38,069 nt of DNA, taken from the NCBI GenBank assembly GCA_903835005.1, contig CAILLK010000147.1, forward strand, positions 1 to 38,069, given 5' to 3'. Made by a program: the position numbers and the translations under genes. How positions within the stretch are numbered: the first letter of the stretch is position 1; every line of letters starts with the position of its first letter. This DNA comes from an uncultured Bacteroidota bacterium. GTDB lineage: Bacteria > Bacteroidota > Bacteroidia > Chitinophagales > Chitinophagaceae. The notes under the pieces are model-generated. The model was given only the letters and a program-made list of their open reading frames with translations. It searched no databases and was not told the origin of the DNA. Of this stretch, positions 17,101 through 25,617 are shown piece after piece.

Positions 17101-17994
17101 CTTTATTCTAACACATCCGGTTCACAAAATGTTGCATTTGGTGTTGGTAGCCTTACGTCAAATACATCGGGGCTCGATAATTCAGCGTTTGGTGTTGGGG
17201 CACTTCAATTAAGCACAACAAGTTCTTATAATACCGCTATGGGGTATCAATGCTTGAACCAGACTACAACCAGTTATAATACTGCTTCAGGATATCAATG
17301 TCTGTTTGGGAATACAATCGGTTATGGAAATACGGGTAGTGGTTATTTATGCCTTTTTAATAACAATTCCGGTAATAATAATACATCAATGGGCGATCAA
17401 AGCCTTTATGGTAATTTTACTGGTTCCAATCTCACAGCAGTTGGCAATGCTGCTGATGTTAGTCTGGGTGGCCTTACAAACGCAACTGTACTCGGTAATG
17501 GCGCTACCGTAAATTCAAGCGACAATGTCGTCATCGGCAACACTGCCGTCACCTCCATCGGTGGCTATGCCAACTGGTCAAATCTCTCCGATGGCCGCTT
17601 CAAATCAAATATAAAGGAAAATGTACCTGGCCTCGATTTCATTATGAAACTGAGGCCTGTTACCTACCATCTTGATGCCCGTAAGGTGGAGCAACACATG
17701 GGCCGGCCGGACAGCCTGATACAAAAATTATCGGATTCTTATGATAAAGCCGAAGGCATTGTAAGGACCGGATTTATAGCCCAGGATGTAGAAAAAGCCG
17801 CCCAGGAAACGAGGTATGATTTCAGCGGTATACATAAGCCGGCCAATGATAAAGACCATTACAGCCTGGCTTATGCCGAGTTTACGGTGCCATTGGTTAA
17901 AGCGGTGCAGGAACAACAGAAAACCATAGCTGAATTGCAGCTGCAAGTAACAGAACTGATGAAAAAGGTGCAGGAACTGGAGGGGAAAAAGTGA
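14113..17994 (+). CDS. Secreted repeat protein with C-terminal S74 intramolecular chaperone (tail-fibre type) domain
   Basis: The 1293-residue protein starts with a signal peptide (hydrophobic residues 8-22, likely cut after YCQ). Next comes a common Bacteroidota N-terminal module (about 28-90, SKGILIPRMTTAQ). Residues about 154-1150 are about sixty imperfect 16-17-residue repeats with consensus N-N-T-A-I-G-Y-Q-S-L-Y-S-N-T-T-G, likened to adhesin head or beta-roll stacks. The C-terminus is a peptidase S74 chaperone domain with the S-D-x-R-x-K motif (S1159, K1164), GFIAQDVE near 1217, and a final coiled coil. In phage fibres this domain drives trimer folding and then cuts itself off at the serine. 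A trimeric, surface-exposed fibre is the likely role (inference). No CHU_C or other sorting domain is seen, so the export route past the outer membrane is unclear. Confidence 0.9.
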   Translation: MNQTLLRFGFAFLFLLVSATVYCQGYSINTTGTPADPSAMMDISSDSKGILIPRMTTAQKNAIASPATGLMIFQTDSTSGFYYYTGSSWAMTGGTATAEWSLTGNAGASSATNFLGTTDTSSLEFRVNNLWAGELNPNTGNISFGNNISSPFSTNNIAIGYQSLFSNTGNPNIGIGYKTLYSNTTGANNLALHAFSLASNTTGQNNIGIGVNSLTQNTTGFSNVAIGTACLGHNTSGVENIAIGGFSGGGGSGGTLGSNTTGAFNIAIGWANNDYSTTDSNNITIGNNTWSMGLSGSNNIVLGGLANLVPGPGTGSVTNAIIVGNLANIRSSLAPIIAIGYNTNNFGGIIIGNNSSDFNSITIGNYSSTNYQGIAIGDTSRAYNGSIAIGGGIGTVAAADSVVAIGYQSLYNGGTGNSIAIGRQSLFGGDGGFNVAIGNYSLYSNTSGNNNIALGYKSLYSNTTGNYNTAIGYQNLPSNTTGISNLAIGYQNLYGNTTGSNNLAIGYNNLDSNTSGGSNLAIGANNLMANSTGGGNVGIGSNCLGSNTTGVFNYAIGVACLNANTIGAENIAIGNNVLTSNSTGSGNISIGDNSQMINVTGLNNTGIGINNLMNNISGSNNTAMGFGSLNTVGVYGSSGSYNTAVGYQSGQSDTDSYTLSVGANSNGGGAGSIAIGYASLTNGTHDVVLGYQAFSTNGNNNSIVGANSSINNGNDNAIVGNNIHAGGGSENTIIGFQALTSNSTGSSNVAIGTNALYNNDIGSNTVAVGDSALYNQSGGTFWRNTAVGSKAMFTNTTGYQNTGMGFQSLYSNSTGIDNTGVGYQSLYSNVGSIGNTATGMRSLYSNTTGSINTAVGALSMFSNNTGTGNTAIGSDCLTSNTTGNYNAAIGSDVLKNNTTANDNTAIGNSSLYSNSTGYCNVAIGTNALYSNDIGSNTVAIGDSALYNQSGGSYQNTAVGSKALFSNTTGQQNTAVGYFSLFSNINGNNNTAIGLSSLYSNTSGSQNVAFGVGSLTSNTSGLDNSAFGVGALQLSTTSSYNTAMGYQCLNQTTTSYNTASGYQCLFGNTIGYGNTGSGYLCLFNNNSGNNNTSMGDQSLYGNFTGSNLTAVGNAADVSLGGLTNATVLGNGATVNSSDNVVIGNTAVTSIGGYANWSNLSDGRFKSNIKENVPGLDFIMKLRPVTYHLDARKVEQHMGRPDSLIQKLSDSYDKAEGIVRTGFIAQDVEKAAQETRYDFSGIHKPANDKDHYSLAYAEFTVPLVKAVQEQQKTIAELQLQVTELMKKVQELEGKK
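14575..17560 (+). repeat. About sixty tandem 48-51-bp units inside the S74 repeat gene
   Basis: The units encode the AIGYQSLYSNTTG-type repeat. DNA conservation varies; the words CAAAGCCTTTATTC and AATACAACCGG recur. A higher-order copy is visible: a block of about 165 bp at 16350-16520 recurs at about 16866-17035, encoding the shared phrases VAIGTNALY, NDIGSNTVA and GDSALYNQSGG. This points to segmental duplication about ten units apart. Confidence 0.85.
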
Positions 17995-18029
17995 TATGGG
18001 TTACCTAGCGCATATTGTACGAAATTATT

Positions 18030-18037
18030 TATATTTG
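18030..18037 (+). promoter_or_regulatory. Candidate -7 element (TATATTTG) for the small coiled-coil gene
   Basis: It is an exact TAnnTTTG match 20 bases before the ATG at 18058, giving a short leader of about 14 bases. A TTG at 18015-18017 is too close to be an ideal -33 element. Confidence 0.4.
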
Positions 18038-18057
18038 CATGATTAATTGCCATAGCA

Positions 18058-18333
18058 ATGACTGCCGCTCAATGTTTTAAGATATATGAAGTTTTAGGTA
18101 AACATTTTCACAATGCTAAAGATGCACGGGTGGTCGTTACTGAAATTGAACAAATAATTGAGACCAAAATATCTGATAAGAAGGATATCTTGGCCACAAA
18201 AGAAGATATTGGTTTACTTCGTCTAGACTTCCTTAAGTTGCATATTGATATGGAGAAGCGGTTCAATCAGCTTACAATTTGGATTGTAGGTACTACTATT
18301 GCGCTTGCAGGCTTAATTATCGCAATTACCTGA
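18058..18333 (+). CDS. Small coiled-coil protein with one C-terminal membrane segment
   Basis: The 91-residue protein has a helical, charged body (about 1-68) with the phrase ATKEDIGLLRLDFLKLHIDM, typical of small coiled-coil proteins of the DUF1640/CCDC90 type. A single C-terminal hydrophobic helix follows (about 72-90, IWIVGTTIALAGLIIAI). It would be tail-anchored in the inner membrane with the coiled coil in the cytoplasm. No enzyme motif is present. It stands alone between the repeat protein and the TMTC-like gene. Function unknown. Confidence 0.65.
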   Translation: MTAAQCFKIYEVLGKHFHNAKDARVVVTEIEQIIETKISDKKDILATKEDIGLLRLDFLKLHIDMEKRFNQLTIWIVGTTIALAGLIIAIT

Positions 18334-18445
18334 CTTAGGTAAGATGGATTAGGCATTTTCTGAATTTAGTTAGAGACAGTTCAAATTCTTCAATCACCAT
18401 TGCCGCAATTTTTTTACTTTCACCTAACGAAAGTGATCATCAATT

Positions 18446-20338
18446 TTGGCAAAAGTAAAAATCAATAAGCATTCAGTATCAGATACACCTGCTCATAAAT
18501 CCGATGTTCGGATAAAAATATCATTATTTTCAACTGTAAAAGGCTTATGCCTCCTCCTTTTCCTGATCTCCCTGGCTGTATATGGCAATACATTGCTCAA
18601 CGGTTTTGCGGTTGATGACCTGGCCATGATTGAAAAAAATACTATTGTACACAAGGGTGTTGCAGGCATTCCCGAACTGATGGTTACACCCCGACTGGCT
18701 GGCTTCGACCGCAACATAGTCAACGAAAATTACCGGCCTTTATCCCTGGTGATGTTTGCGGTGGAATACCAGTTTTTCGGCCTTAATCCTTTTACCGGGC
18801 ATTTGTTCAATATCCTGTTTTTTGGCGGCTGTGTGGTATTGCTGTTCCTGTTTCTGGTCCGGTTATTCCCCGGCCGGCAAGGGGTTTGGTTTATTGCATG
18901 CCTGCTATTTGCCGTGCACCCGATACATACAGAAGTGGTGGCCAACATCAAGAGCCGCGATGAGCTGATGAGTTTCTTTTTTGGCTTTTCGGCATTGCTG
19001 GTATTTATGGGTTATCAGCAACAATGCAAGCCCTGGAAACTTTTAGCCGGGGCATTATTGCTTATGCTGGCTATTCTCTCCAAAGAAACAGTTATCTCGT
19101 TCGTTATTATAGTACCTATATTGTTTTATGCTTACCTGAATGAGCATAAAAGACGTAGCCACATGATTGTTGCGGCTACGCTAATTGTTGCCGCTGCCTT
19201 TTTAATAATAAGGCAAACCGTGCTCAAAGGCCATGACACCACAGCTGTGCCTTTCCTCGATAATCCGTTGGCGGGGGCTGCTATTTTTACACAGCGGATT
19301 CCTACCGCTTTATTGGTTTTAGGTATGTACCTGAAACTAATGGTAGTGCCATGGCCGCTTATTTCAGACTACAGTTATAATACCATCCCGACAGTGGGGT
19401 TTGGCAATTTATGGGTTTGGTGTTCGGTTGCCATTTACTTTATTGCGGGTATCACTATGGTTTACCGTTTTTGGAAAAAGCCCAAAGATCCATTAGCCTT
19501 TGGTATCTTATTTTACCTGGCCAATCTGGCCCTGTTCTCCAATCTGTTTTTCCTGGTTTACTCCGAGATGGCAGAACGATTGGCATTCTTTGCATCGGCA
19601 GGTTTTTGCGTAGTTGCAGCTATATTGCTTTTTCAATTATTTCCAGCTGCAGAACATCTTCAGGGACAAAAGCCGATACCTGCAAAACTCTGGTGGTTGG
19701 TTCTTCCGGTTGCACTGGTGTTTTTCATGCTGACCATTAACCGGAATGGTGATTGGAAAGATGATACTGTTTTAATAAGTGCAGACCTTAAAAATGCCCC
19801 CTGTAATGCCCGGCTCTGGCACTCATCCGGTTCTGTAAAGGTACTCAATGAACCACCACCTGCTGCTGCCGGTGATACTGCCAACCGACCTGTAACCAGG
19901 GCTGGTATTGCAGATCTGCAGCGTTCACTGGCCATTTATCCCGATGACTACAAGACACATCTGGATATGGGTAACTACTACAGGAGCATTGGACAGTATG
20001 ATTCTGCCGAATACCACATTAAGCAAACGCTCAGGATTCTTCCCAATTTACCGGTAGCTGAAAGCGACCTTGGTTTTGTTTATTTCTCGGAACAAAAATA
20101 CTCCGAAGCCCTTGCCCTTGCCCGGACAGCCTACCTGCAGGATACCCAAAATCCTACCATAATGTTCAATATGGGTATGATTTTTACACAAATGAATGAA
20201 CTGGATTCTGCCAGGGTGTGGATGCTGCGAACAACGCAATTACAACCTGATAATAAAATGGCAGCGGATTACCTGAATCTGCTTCAGAATGCCTTGCAGA
20301 AGGCTATGAAAAAGGCAGACAGTACCTCCAAAAAGTAA
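18446..20338 (+). CDS. TMTC-like membrane glycosyltransferase with C-terminal TPRs
   Basis: The 630-residue protein has about ten hydrophobic segments between residues 33 and 440, then TPR-like helices (about 490-610; one unit begins YKTHLDMGNYYRSIGQYDSA). An acidic pair D57-D58 in the first outside loop and the phrase HPIHTEVVANIKSRDEL are shared with the TMTC/DUF1736 family of GT-C fold mannosyltransferases. These take sugars from lipid carriers and glycosylate exported proteins. The only suitable start in frame is a TTG at 18446; the first in-frame ATG lies beyond the first membrane segment. Donor and acceptor are unknown. Its nearness to a Ser/Thr/Asn-rich secreted protein is suggestive but not proof of a partner. 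Confidence 0.8.
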   Translation: MAKVKINKHSVSDTPAHKSDVRIKISLFSTVKGLCLLLFLISLAVYGNTLLNGFAVDDLAMIEKNTIVHKGVAGIPELMVTPRLAGFDRNIVNENYRPLSLVMFAVEYQFFGLNPFTGHLFNILFFGGCVVLLFLFLVRLFPGRQGVWFIACLLFAVHPIHTEVVANIKSRDELMSFFFGFSALLVFMGYQQQCKPWKLLAGALLLMLAILSKETVISFVIIVPILFYAYLNEHKRRSHMIVAATLIVAAAFLIIRQTVLKGHDTTAVPFLDNPLAGAAIFTQRIPTALLVLGMYLKLMVVPWPLISDYSYNTIPTVGFGNLWVWCSVAIYFIAGITMVYRFWKKPKDPLAFGILFYLANLALFSNLFFLVYSEMAERLAFFASAGFCVVAAILLFQLFPAAEHLQGQKPIPAKLWWLVLPVALVFFMLTINRNGDWKDDTVLISADLKNAPCNARLWHSSGSVKVLNEPPPAAAGDTANRPVTRAGIADLQRSLAIYPDDYKTHLDMGNYYRSIGQYDSAEYHIKQTLRILPNLPVAESDLGFVYFSEQKYSEALALARTAYLQDTQNPTIMFNMGMIFTQMNELDSARVWMLRTTQLQPDNKMAADYLNLLQNALQKAMKKADSTSKK

Positions 20339-20341
20339 GGG

Positions 20342-21382
20342 TTACTTATTGGCCGGGTGTGGCGCCTCATACTGGAAAAATTCAAAGCACTTCCTGAAAA
20401 TACGGCCAAAAACAAACCGCTGGATCATTACGGTATCCTTATAATTATTCACTACCGCATAGAGGCGGTCGGCATCATAATCATCGGGCACATCGGGGTC
20501 GGAGGTAGTTACGTTTTTGCTTCGTTTGTTGAGCGCCATCCAGTATATGTCCACGTGCTGGTGCTGGCCATGCATGCCGGTTATATCTATAGATGATTGT
20601 TTGGGCGCCTGCCGGATGGTAGAGTCGTTATCGGGCAAGCCATTCAGGTAGCCCTCGCAGTTAATGTTGGTGAAATAACCCAGAAAAAGGTCAGCCCGGT
20701 GCATATTGGGCGTATCCAGGGTTTTGGTGATTTCCGGATCTCCCTTTATTTCCACTTTACCACTCTCTCTGGTTATTTCAAATGAATTTACCGGCTTGTC
20801 GGGATACTGCACCGAAACGCTTTTTATTTCATTTGCCGGCATATTAAAAATTGTACGGTCGCGCCAGTCGGTCAATTGTGTGGAATAGCGCGAAGTAAGA
20901 TAACCGCTGAAACCGGGTACATGCACCACATAGGGGGTATGAGCGCCTTCCAGCAGCATATTGGTTCCTGAATTATTGACGGCTACACCGCCCACATATA
21001 TCACTTTCATTTTTTTGCCGTCCCTGCCATAAATTTCCACTTTTATGGCATCGGCGGCCAGCGATTTTATTACATTATTGTATGCAGCCTTTGTAACAGG
21101 ATACAATGCCGACTGAGAGGCTAACGTTCTGAATACCAGGCTTACAGCAGATGGTAATGCATGGTATTGTTTATTCACCATCCAGCCCGAATCGGTGCGC
21201 TCTGCCAGTATGCTTTCTCCATTGCCCGCCACCAGGAACAGCTTACCAATGGCTCCGGTATCTTTTATAGTAAAGCCAGCTTCGGAAGCGCTGTATGGGT
21301 TATTGCTGCCACTTACCATGAAGTAGTAAATGCCGAACCCAAGTACCAGCAGTACGGCTATATAAACGAGTGTTTTAGACAT
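20342..21382 (-). CDS. DUF4340 domain protein in the gld locus
   Basis: The 346-residue protein has one N-terminal membrane helix (about 4-23), then a soluble, mostly beta region matching the DUF4340 family (phrases such as LASQSALYPVT and DAIKVEIYG). Members usually sit beside ABC transporter auxiliary genes of the GldG type. It overlaps gldG by 8 bp and ends 3 bp from the convergent TMTC-like gene. The protein is probably anchored in the inner membrane with its body in the periplasm. A role in the GldFG transporter is inferred from context only. Confidence 0.8.
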   Translation of the reverse strand: MSKTLVYIAVLLVLGFGIYYFMVSGSNNPYSASEAGFTIKDTGAIGKLFLVAGNGESILAERTDSGWMVNKQYHALPSAVSLVFRTLASQSALYPVTKAAYNNVIKSLAADAIKVEIYGRDGKKMKVIYVGGVAVNNSGTNMLLEGAHTPYVVHVPGFSGYLTSRYSTQLTDWRDRTIFNMPANEIKSVSVQYPDKPVNSFEITRESGKVEIKGDPEITKTLDTPNMHRADLFLGYFTNINCEGYLNGLPDNDSTIRQAPKQSSIDITGMHGQHQHVDIYWMALNKRSKNVTTSDPDVPDDYDADRLYAVVNNYKDTVMIQRFVFGRIFRKCFEFFQYEAPHPANK

Positions 21383-23117
21383 TTCCGGAAGCAGGTTTTA
21401 TATCGTTCGATTTAATTTCATAGCGTCTTTTGCGGAAGAAGAAGTAGGCTGATGCGAATACAAGTACAATAGCAACAGGTATGGCGACATTAACCACCTG
21501 CCAGGTAGTTTTTTCGTCTTTCACACGGCCATTGTCCAGCAGCCTCAGCTTCATTTCTTTCGACCTCGATTCCAGGATATTCGTTTTGTCGGTAAGGTAT
21601 TCTATACAATTGAGCAGGAAGTCGCGGTTGGCAAAGTACTCCTTGGTCCAGAAATAATAATCCATTTGCTGATAGCCATCGCGCTGGTTGTAATTATTTA
21701 TAAATGCATCTCCGATTGAGGTTATAATAATTTTATTGTCGCTATCGCACACCGCTTTAAAATCCTGGTGCAGGGAGTCGTGAAGTACCTTCAGGTAGGA
21801 AGGGGCCAGCTTATTGGTAAATGCTGATCGGAATTTACCTTCCAGCAATACGGCCACAGGCAGATAAGATTTATTAAACATTTCCTCTTTGAGCGGATAG
21901 TTCATCATACTCAGGCTTACCCTTACCGGTGATTGGTATTTAAGACTGTATTTGGATGTATTCAGCAATACGGTTTTTTTGATTCCGGGGCTCAATATTG
22001 TATCAATACTATTGGTAAAACCAGCCCTAATGAAATCCATATTCCGCACTATAGGGTGGTCGGATGTCGGGTTCAGTTTAGGGTAGTAAATCCAGTTGTG
22101 CAATTCGGGAGGTCCGTCATTCATGGTGCGGCCCAGCTGCATGTTCTGAATATCCACCACCATATCTTTATTAACCCGGGCGCCATAACGGTATATAAGG
22201 TCATCGAGTTCCAGCGGGTACTCCATAGCTATAAAAGATGGTGAACGCACAAGGCTGTCGAGCGAAGCCTGCAATGTATTCAGTGAAAAGAGCACGTGGC
22301 CACCCCGCATCACATACTGATCTATTTTCAGTTTTTCAGGCCCGGTAAAGGTATCGGTTGGCTGAACGATCAGAATAGCATCGTAGGCAAGCGATATCTG
22401 CGTACCTTTTCTCAGATCTATGGTATCGAGCCAGTAGCGGTGGCCGAGTGAGCTAAGCATATCGTAGGTGTTTACTCCCAGAGGTTCGCCATTACCGGTA
22501 ATATATGCCAGGTGCGCCAGGTCGGGCTTGCCCATAATATTAAGGGCGCTGGCAAATTTGTATTCCAGAATAGTTTCGGAATAGGATATGTTTTCTTCAG
22601 ATGTCCGGCCCGCCATTTGTTCGGTAAGCTTTATTGACATTTCCTTTCCGTTGTACTGGATAAGGGCATAGGGGAAAAATAATTTAGCAGTGAATTCTTC
22701 TTCATCATTGGTGCGCAGCTCCAGCGGAACAATTCCCTTCTGGCGCAGATCCATACCTATCTGTTTTTTTTCTTCATCGGTTTTGCCTTCAAAAGGATCT
22801 GAGAAACGGAATATGATTTTGTTGCCGGCAATATCCCTGAATGAAGACAGGCGCTCCCGTACGGCTTCCTGCAGCCGCTGCAGCCCCGACGGGAATTTGC
22901 CTTTCAGGTACACATCAACCACAGCCACTTCCTTCATATTATGCAGCAGCTTTTTGGTTGGCTCAGACAGGGTGAAGCGTTTTTCCTTGGTAAGGTCTAT
23001 ACCCGTATGGAAATAAGAAGCCAGTATATTGGCACATATCAGTATAGCCACCATTAAAACGATGCGCACAATAGCCTGATTCTGCTTCTGGTTCTTATTT
23101 GTTTTCTTACTGGCCAT
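21375..23117 (-). CDS. gldG: Gliding-motility ABC transporter auxiliary protein GldG
   Basis: The 580-residue protein has an N-terminal membrane helix (about 18-38), a long periplasmic region with the ABC-type uncharacterised transport domain (phrases VDVYLKGKFPSGLQRLQEAV and AYITGNGEP), and a C-terminal membrane helix (about 545-563) followed by a short basic tail. Length and order match GldG of gliding Bacteroidota. GldG works with permease GldF and ATPase GldA and is needed for gliding in Flavobacterium johnsoniae; gldA is not in this window. The gene lies 108 bp after gldF on the same strand. Confidence 0.92.
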   Translation of the reverse strand: MASKKTNKNQKQNQAIVRIVLMVAILICANILASYFHTGIDLTKEKRFTLSEPTKKLLHNMKEVAVVDVYLKGKFPSGLQRLQEAVRERLSSFRDIAGNKIIFRFSDPFEGKTDEEKKQIGMDLRQKGIVPLELRTNDEEEFTAKLFFPYALIQYNGKEMSIKLTEQMAGRTSEENISYSETILEYKFASALNIMGKPDLAHLAYITGNGEPLGVNTYDMLSSLGHRYWLDTIDLRKGTQISLAYDAILIVQPTDTFTGPEKLKIDQYVMRGGHVLFSLNTLQASLDSLVRSPSFIAMEYPLELDDLIYRYGARVNKDMVVDIQNMQLGRTMNDGPPELHNWIYYPKLNPTSDHPIVRNMDFIRAGFTNSIDTILSPGIKKTVLLNTSKYSLKYQSPVRVSLSMMNYPLKEEMFNKSYLPVAVLLEGKFRSAFTNKLAPSYLKVLHDSLHQDFKAVCDSDNKIIITSIGDAFINNYNQRDGYQQMDYYFWTKEYFANRDFLLNCIEYLTDKTNILESRSKEMKLRLLDNGRVKDEKTTWQVVNVAIPVAIVLVFASAYFFFRKRRYEIKSNDIKPASGNV

Positions 23118-23225
23118 TTTTTTAAAAGTCCTGAGTCTGAAGTATTTAGTCTAAAGTTGATTCAATTTATTTTTACTATTCCCAATCCAAGCATTGCCCT
23201 AATGCTGAATTATCAAATTTTCACA

Positions 23226-23954
23226 TTACCGTCTGCTAACCAGTGAAAACCGGGTAAGCGCTATAAACAATGTTATTATTGATAAAAAGTAAACCACATC
23301 TCTAGAATCTATAAGCCCGCGGCTTATGGAGTTGTAATGAAATTCCATGCCTATCATGCTCAGGTAATAATCTATACCTTCTGAAAAACGGGGTAACTTG
23401 CTCAGGTGCTCAAAACCAGTATACAGCAGGTAGCAGGAAAGCAGGGAGATCAGGAAACCAACAACCTGGTTGGAGGTAAGCGAGGAGCAAAAAATACCTA
23501 CTGCACCAAATGTTGCCGCAAGGAAAAACAGCCCGAAATAGGAACCGGTAATAGCCCCCCAGTCGGGACTGATGCCCGGAAACGAAAGATTATTGATGGT
23601 ATAAACATAGAGCAGGGTAGGGAGCAGGGCAAATACAATGAGGGCAACGGTAGCCAGGTACTTGCCCATTATAATATCAATTTCGGTAACAGGTTTAGTA
23701 GATAGCCACTCAATAGTACCGGTTCTGAATTCATCGGCAAATGAGCGCATGGTAACCGCAGGTACCAGTAACAGCAGCAGCCAGGGGGCGATCTCAAAAA
23801 ACCGGTCCATGGAGGCATAGCCGTAACCAAGGATACTGAAATCGGGAATGATCCACAGAAAAACGCCGCAGAAAGCCAGGAAAACCAGCAATGCCACATA
23901 GCCGACTATGGAACTGAAAAAGGAATTTATTTCTTTTATAAATATACTGCGCAT
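23226..23954 (-). CDS. gldF: Gliding-motility ABC transporter permease GldF
   Basis: The 242-residue protein has six hydrophobic segments and the ABC-2 permease pattern, including MRSFADEFRTGTIEWLSTKPV in the cytoplasmic loop. It begins MRSIFIKEINSFFSS as usual for GldF. It would form the membrane channel of the GldAFG transporter. An exact -7 element TATATTTG lies at 23978-23985, so it is probably the first gene of a gldF-gldG-DUF4340 operon. Confidence 0.92.
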   Translation of the reverse strand: MRSIFIKEINSFFSSIVGYVALLVFLAFCGVFLWIIPDFSILGYGYASMDRFFEIAPWLLLLLVPAVTMRSFADEFRTGTIEWLSTKPVTEIDIIMGKYLATVALIVFALLPTLLYVYTINNLSFPGISPDWGAITGSYFGLFFLAATFGAVGIFCSSLTSNQVVGFLISLLSCYLLYTGFEHLSKLPRFSEGIDYYLSMIGMEFHYNSISRGLIDSRDVVYFLSIITLFIALTRFSLVSRR

Positions 23955-23977
23955 CAGCTAATAATGATCAAGGTGGG

Positions 23978-23985
23978 CAAATATA
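23978..23985 (-). promoter_or_regulatory. Candidate -7 element (TATATTTG) for gldF
   Basis: The minus strand reads TATATTTG about 24 bases before the ATG, giving a leader of about 17 bases. No clear -33 element is seen. Confidence 0.45.
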
Positions 23986-24651
23986 ATAAAACAGGCACGG
24001 TTTAGTGATAGTGGGGGTAAATGGTAAAAGTTAAAATTTCGGATTGTATTTTTTGGGCATGGGAGTGAAATGTGCATTTACCTCACATTGGGCAAGGATA
24101 CAGGCTGCAAAGAATTGAAAATTCTTATACTTTAATGTTGTGATTATTCCCTGCTTTTTTTCTTTCGAGGTTTGGCTTTCTGCAACTCTTTAATATCAGT
24201 CAGGTCTTTACTTCGACCTGATGCCAGCTTAATACCTCTAACGGATCTTCCTGTTAGTTTTTCTAAAAGACAACGACAACCCTTTTCTCCATATGAGCAA
24301 GATAATACGGTTAAATTAACAAATAAAGTGGATATGTTGGTCCTATTTTAGGAAAATGTGTTATTGAAACAAAGAACATTTAATACTGTCACATACAGGG
24401 ATTTATTGGGTCTTTGGGATAAGGATTAGTTAGAATCAGACATCATTATTATTTGCTTCATGGCAGTTAAACCTAAAATTACTGAGGTCACCAATGAGTT
24501 TTTTGTTATTGCATTAATGCGTTTCAGCCTTTGCACTTTAGCTTTATCATCATTTATGGGTTGAATTTCCCTGGTGTCATTTAACGTTTACTATGGCGCA
24601 TAAGTTTTTTAGTTTTTGAAAAAAAACAATTGCAAAGTACAAGGTTTGGAA
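23986..24651. other. Long intergenic gap with two start-less leftward frames
   Basis: The gap lies between gldF and the M28 peptidase gene. On the minus strand a frame ends with TAA at 24144-24146 and is open to about 24350. It encodes a basic stretch GEKGCRCLLEKLTGRSVRG and a KAKPRKKKSRE end but has no ATG. A second open frame (about 24430-24590) encodes KVQRLKRINAITKNS and also lacks an ATG. I do not recognise either. They may be decayed gene ends. No RNA or strong terminator is seen. Confidence 0.35.
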
Positions 24652-25587
24652 TTAAAAGACCATAGTACTGATAGCATTAAAAACTTTTGTAACCACAAAG
24701 CTCATTCGTGTGTAGTCCAGTGTTTCGGGGGTATCGGTAGTTTTGTGGTAGTTTTCATTTCTAAAAAAAGAAGTATCTGTGATCATTAGTGCGTCCCAGT
24801 TATAGGCCCAGTAATTGCGGTGATCAGAAAGGTCTACGCCAGGTACTATAGCAGGAGGGGCTGCAAAGACTTTGGTGATCATATCGCCGCTATGCCTGAA
24901 CCTACGTTTGAAGCGCCTAGTAAACGGGCCACTGTGCAGTTTTTTAACGACTGTTATAAAATTGCCCCTGGAGCCATAGAAGAGCTTGAGGAAACCAGCG
25001 GGATAATGTTGTGTGCGCTTTCCATCGCGGTAAAAACCGATCATTTCGAGACTGATCATGCCGAAAACATTAACGTGGTTCTCAAAAAGGTTTTTTGCAT
25101 GATATGCACTACCCATGTCGGGCCCTTCAAAAGCCGGCGGCTCCTCGAGGGTATAGGCTACCAACTCTACATTATATTTCCAGTTGGTATCAGGAATTGC
25201 GGATAATAAACGGGTGAGTTCCAAAAGACCAGCTACGCCCGATGTATTATCATCAGCCCCAGGATGGTCGCCGCACACATCATAATGTGCCCCGATTACA
25301 ATTCTGGGAGCGTCTTTGGGGCCAAAGGAACAAATTATGTTCTGATAGGTTTTGCCTTTAATTATAAATGGCTGAATATGCACATTGGCCGCGTATTTGC
25401 CCATTTCGGCAAAGATGTATGTACCTGCTCTGTTTAGGGCTGCTGTATCTTTTATAGTTCTGAAACCTTTATCGTTGCATAACTTGAAAACGTGCTGTTT
25501 CAACATAGCAGAATCGGCAACGGATACGCTGTTTTTAGCGCTGCTGATTAGGGATGGTAGTATCAGCAAAAATAATAATTTTTTCAT
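24652..25587 (-). CDS. M28 family metallopeptidase, exported
   Basis: The 311-residue protein has a signal peptide (residues 1-17) and the M28 aminopeptidase zinc site: H101-x-D103 in IGAHYDVCG, the bridging aspartate in GADDNTSG (D112), the catalytic glutamate pair E148-E149 in TLEEPP, and the distal histidine in LSDHRNYW. Such enzymes remove N-terminal residues from peptides in the periplasm or outside. A related group is glutaminyl cyclase, but the double zinc motif favours a peptidase. It follows exbD by 30 bp on the same strand and probably shares its transcript. Confidence 0.88.
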   Translation of the reverse strand: MKKLLFLLILPSLISSAKNSVSVADSAMLKQHVFKLCNDKGFRTIKDTAALNRAGTYIFAEMGKYAANVHIQPFIIKGKTYQNIICSFGPKDAPRIVIGAHYDVCGDHPGADDNTSGVAGLLELTRLLSAIPDTNWKYNVELVAYTLEEPPAFEGPDMGSAYHAKNLFENHVNVFGMISLEMIGFYRDGKRTQHYPAGFLKLFYGSRGNFITVVKKLHSGPFTRRFKRRFRHSGDMITKVFAAPPAIVPGVDLSDHRNYWAYNWDALMITDTSFFRNENYHKTTDTPETLDYTRMSFVVTKVFNAISTMVF

Positions 25588-25617
25588 CAGGGGGGCCTAC
25601 AAGTAAATTTTGTGTAA

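Noticed and set aside
14575..17560. CRISPR-like array
   Set aside because: The periodic sequence is an open frame encoding protein repeats with no spacers and no cas genes.
24144..24350. Functional small protein gene
   Set aside because: The frame has no ATG or convincing alternative start, so it is listed only within the gap.
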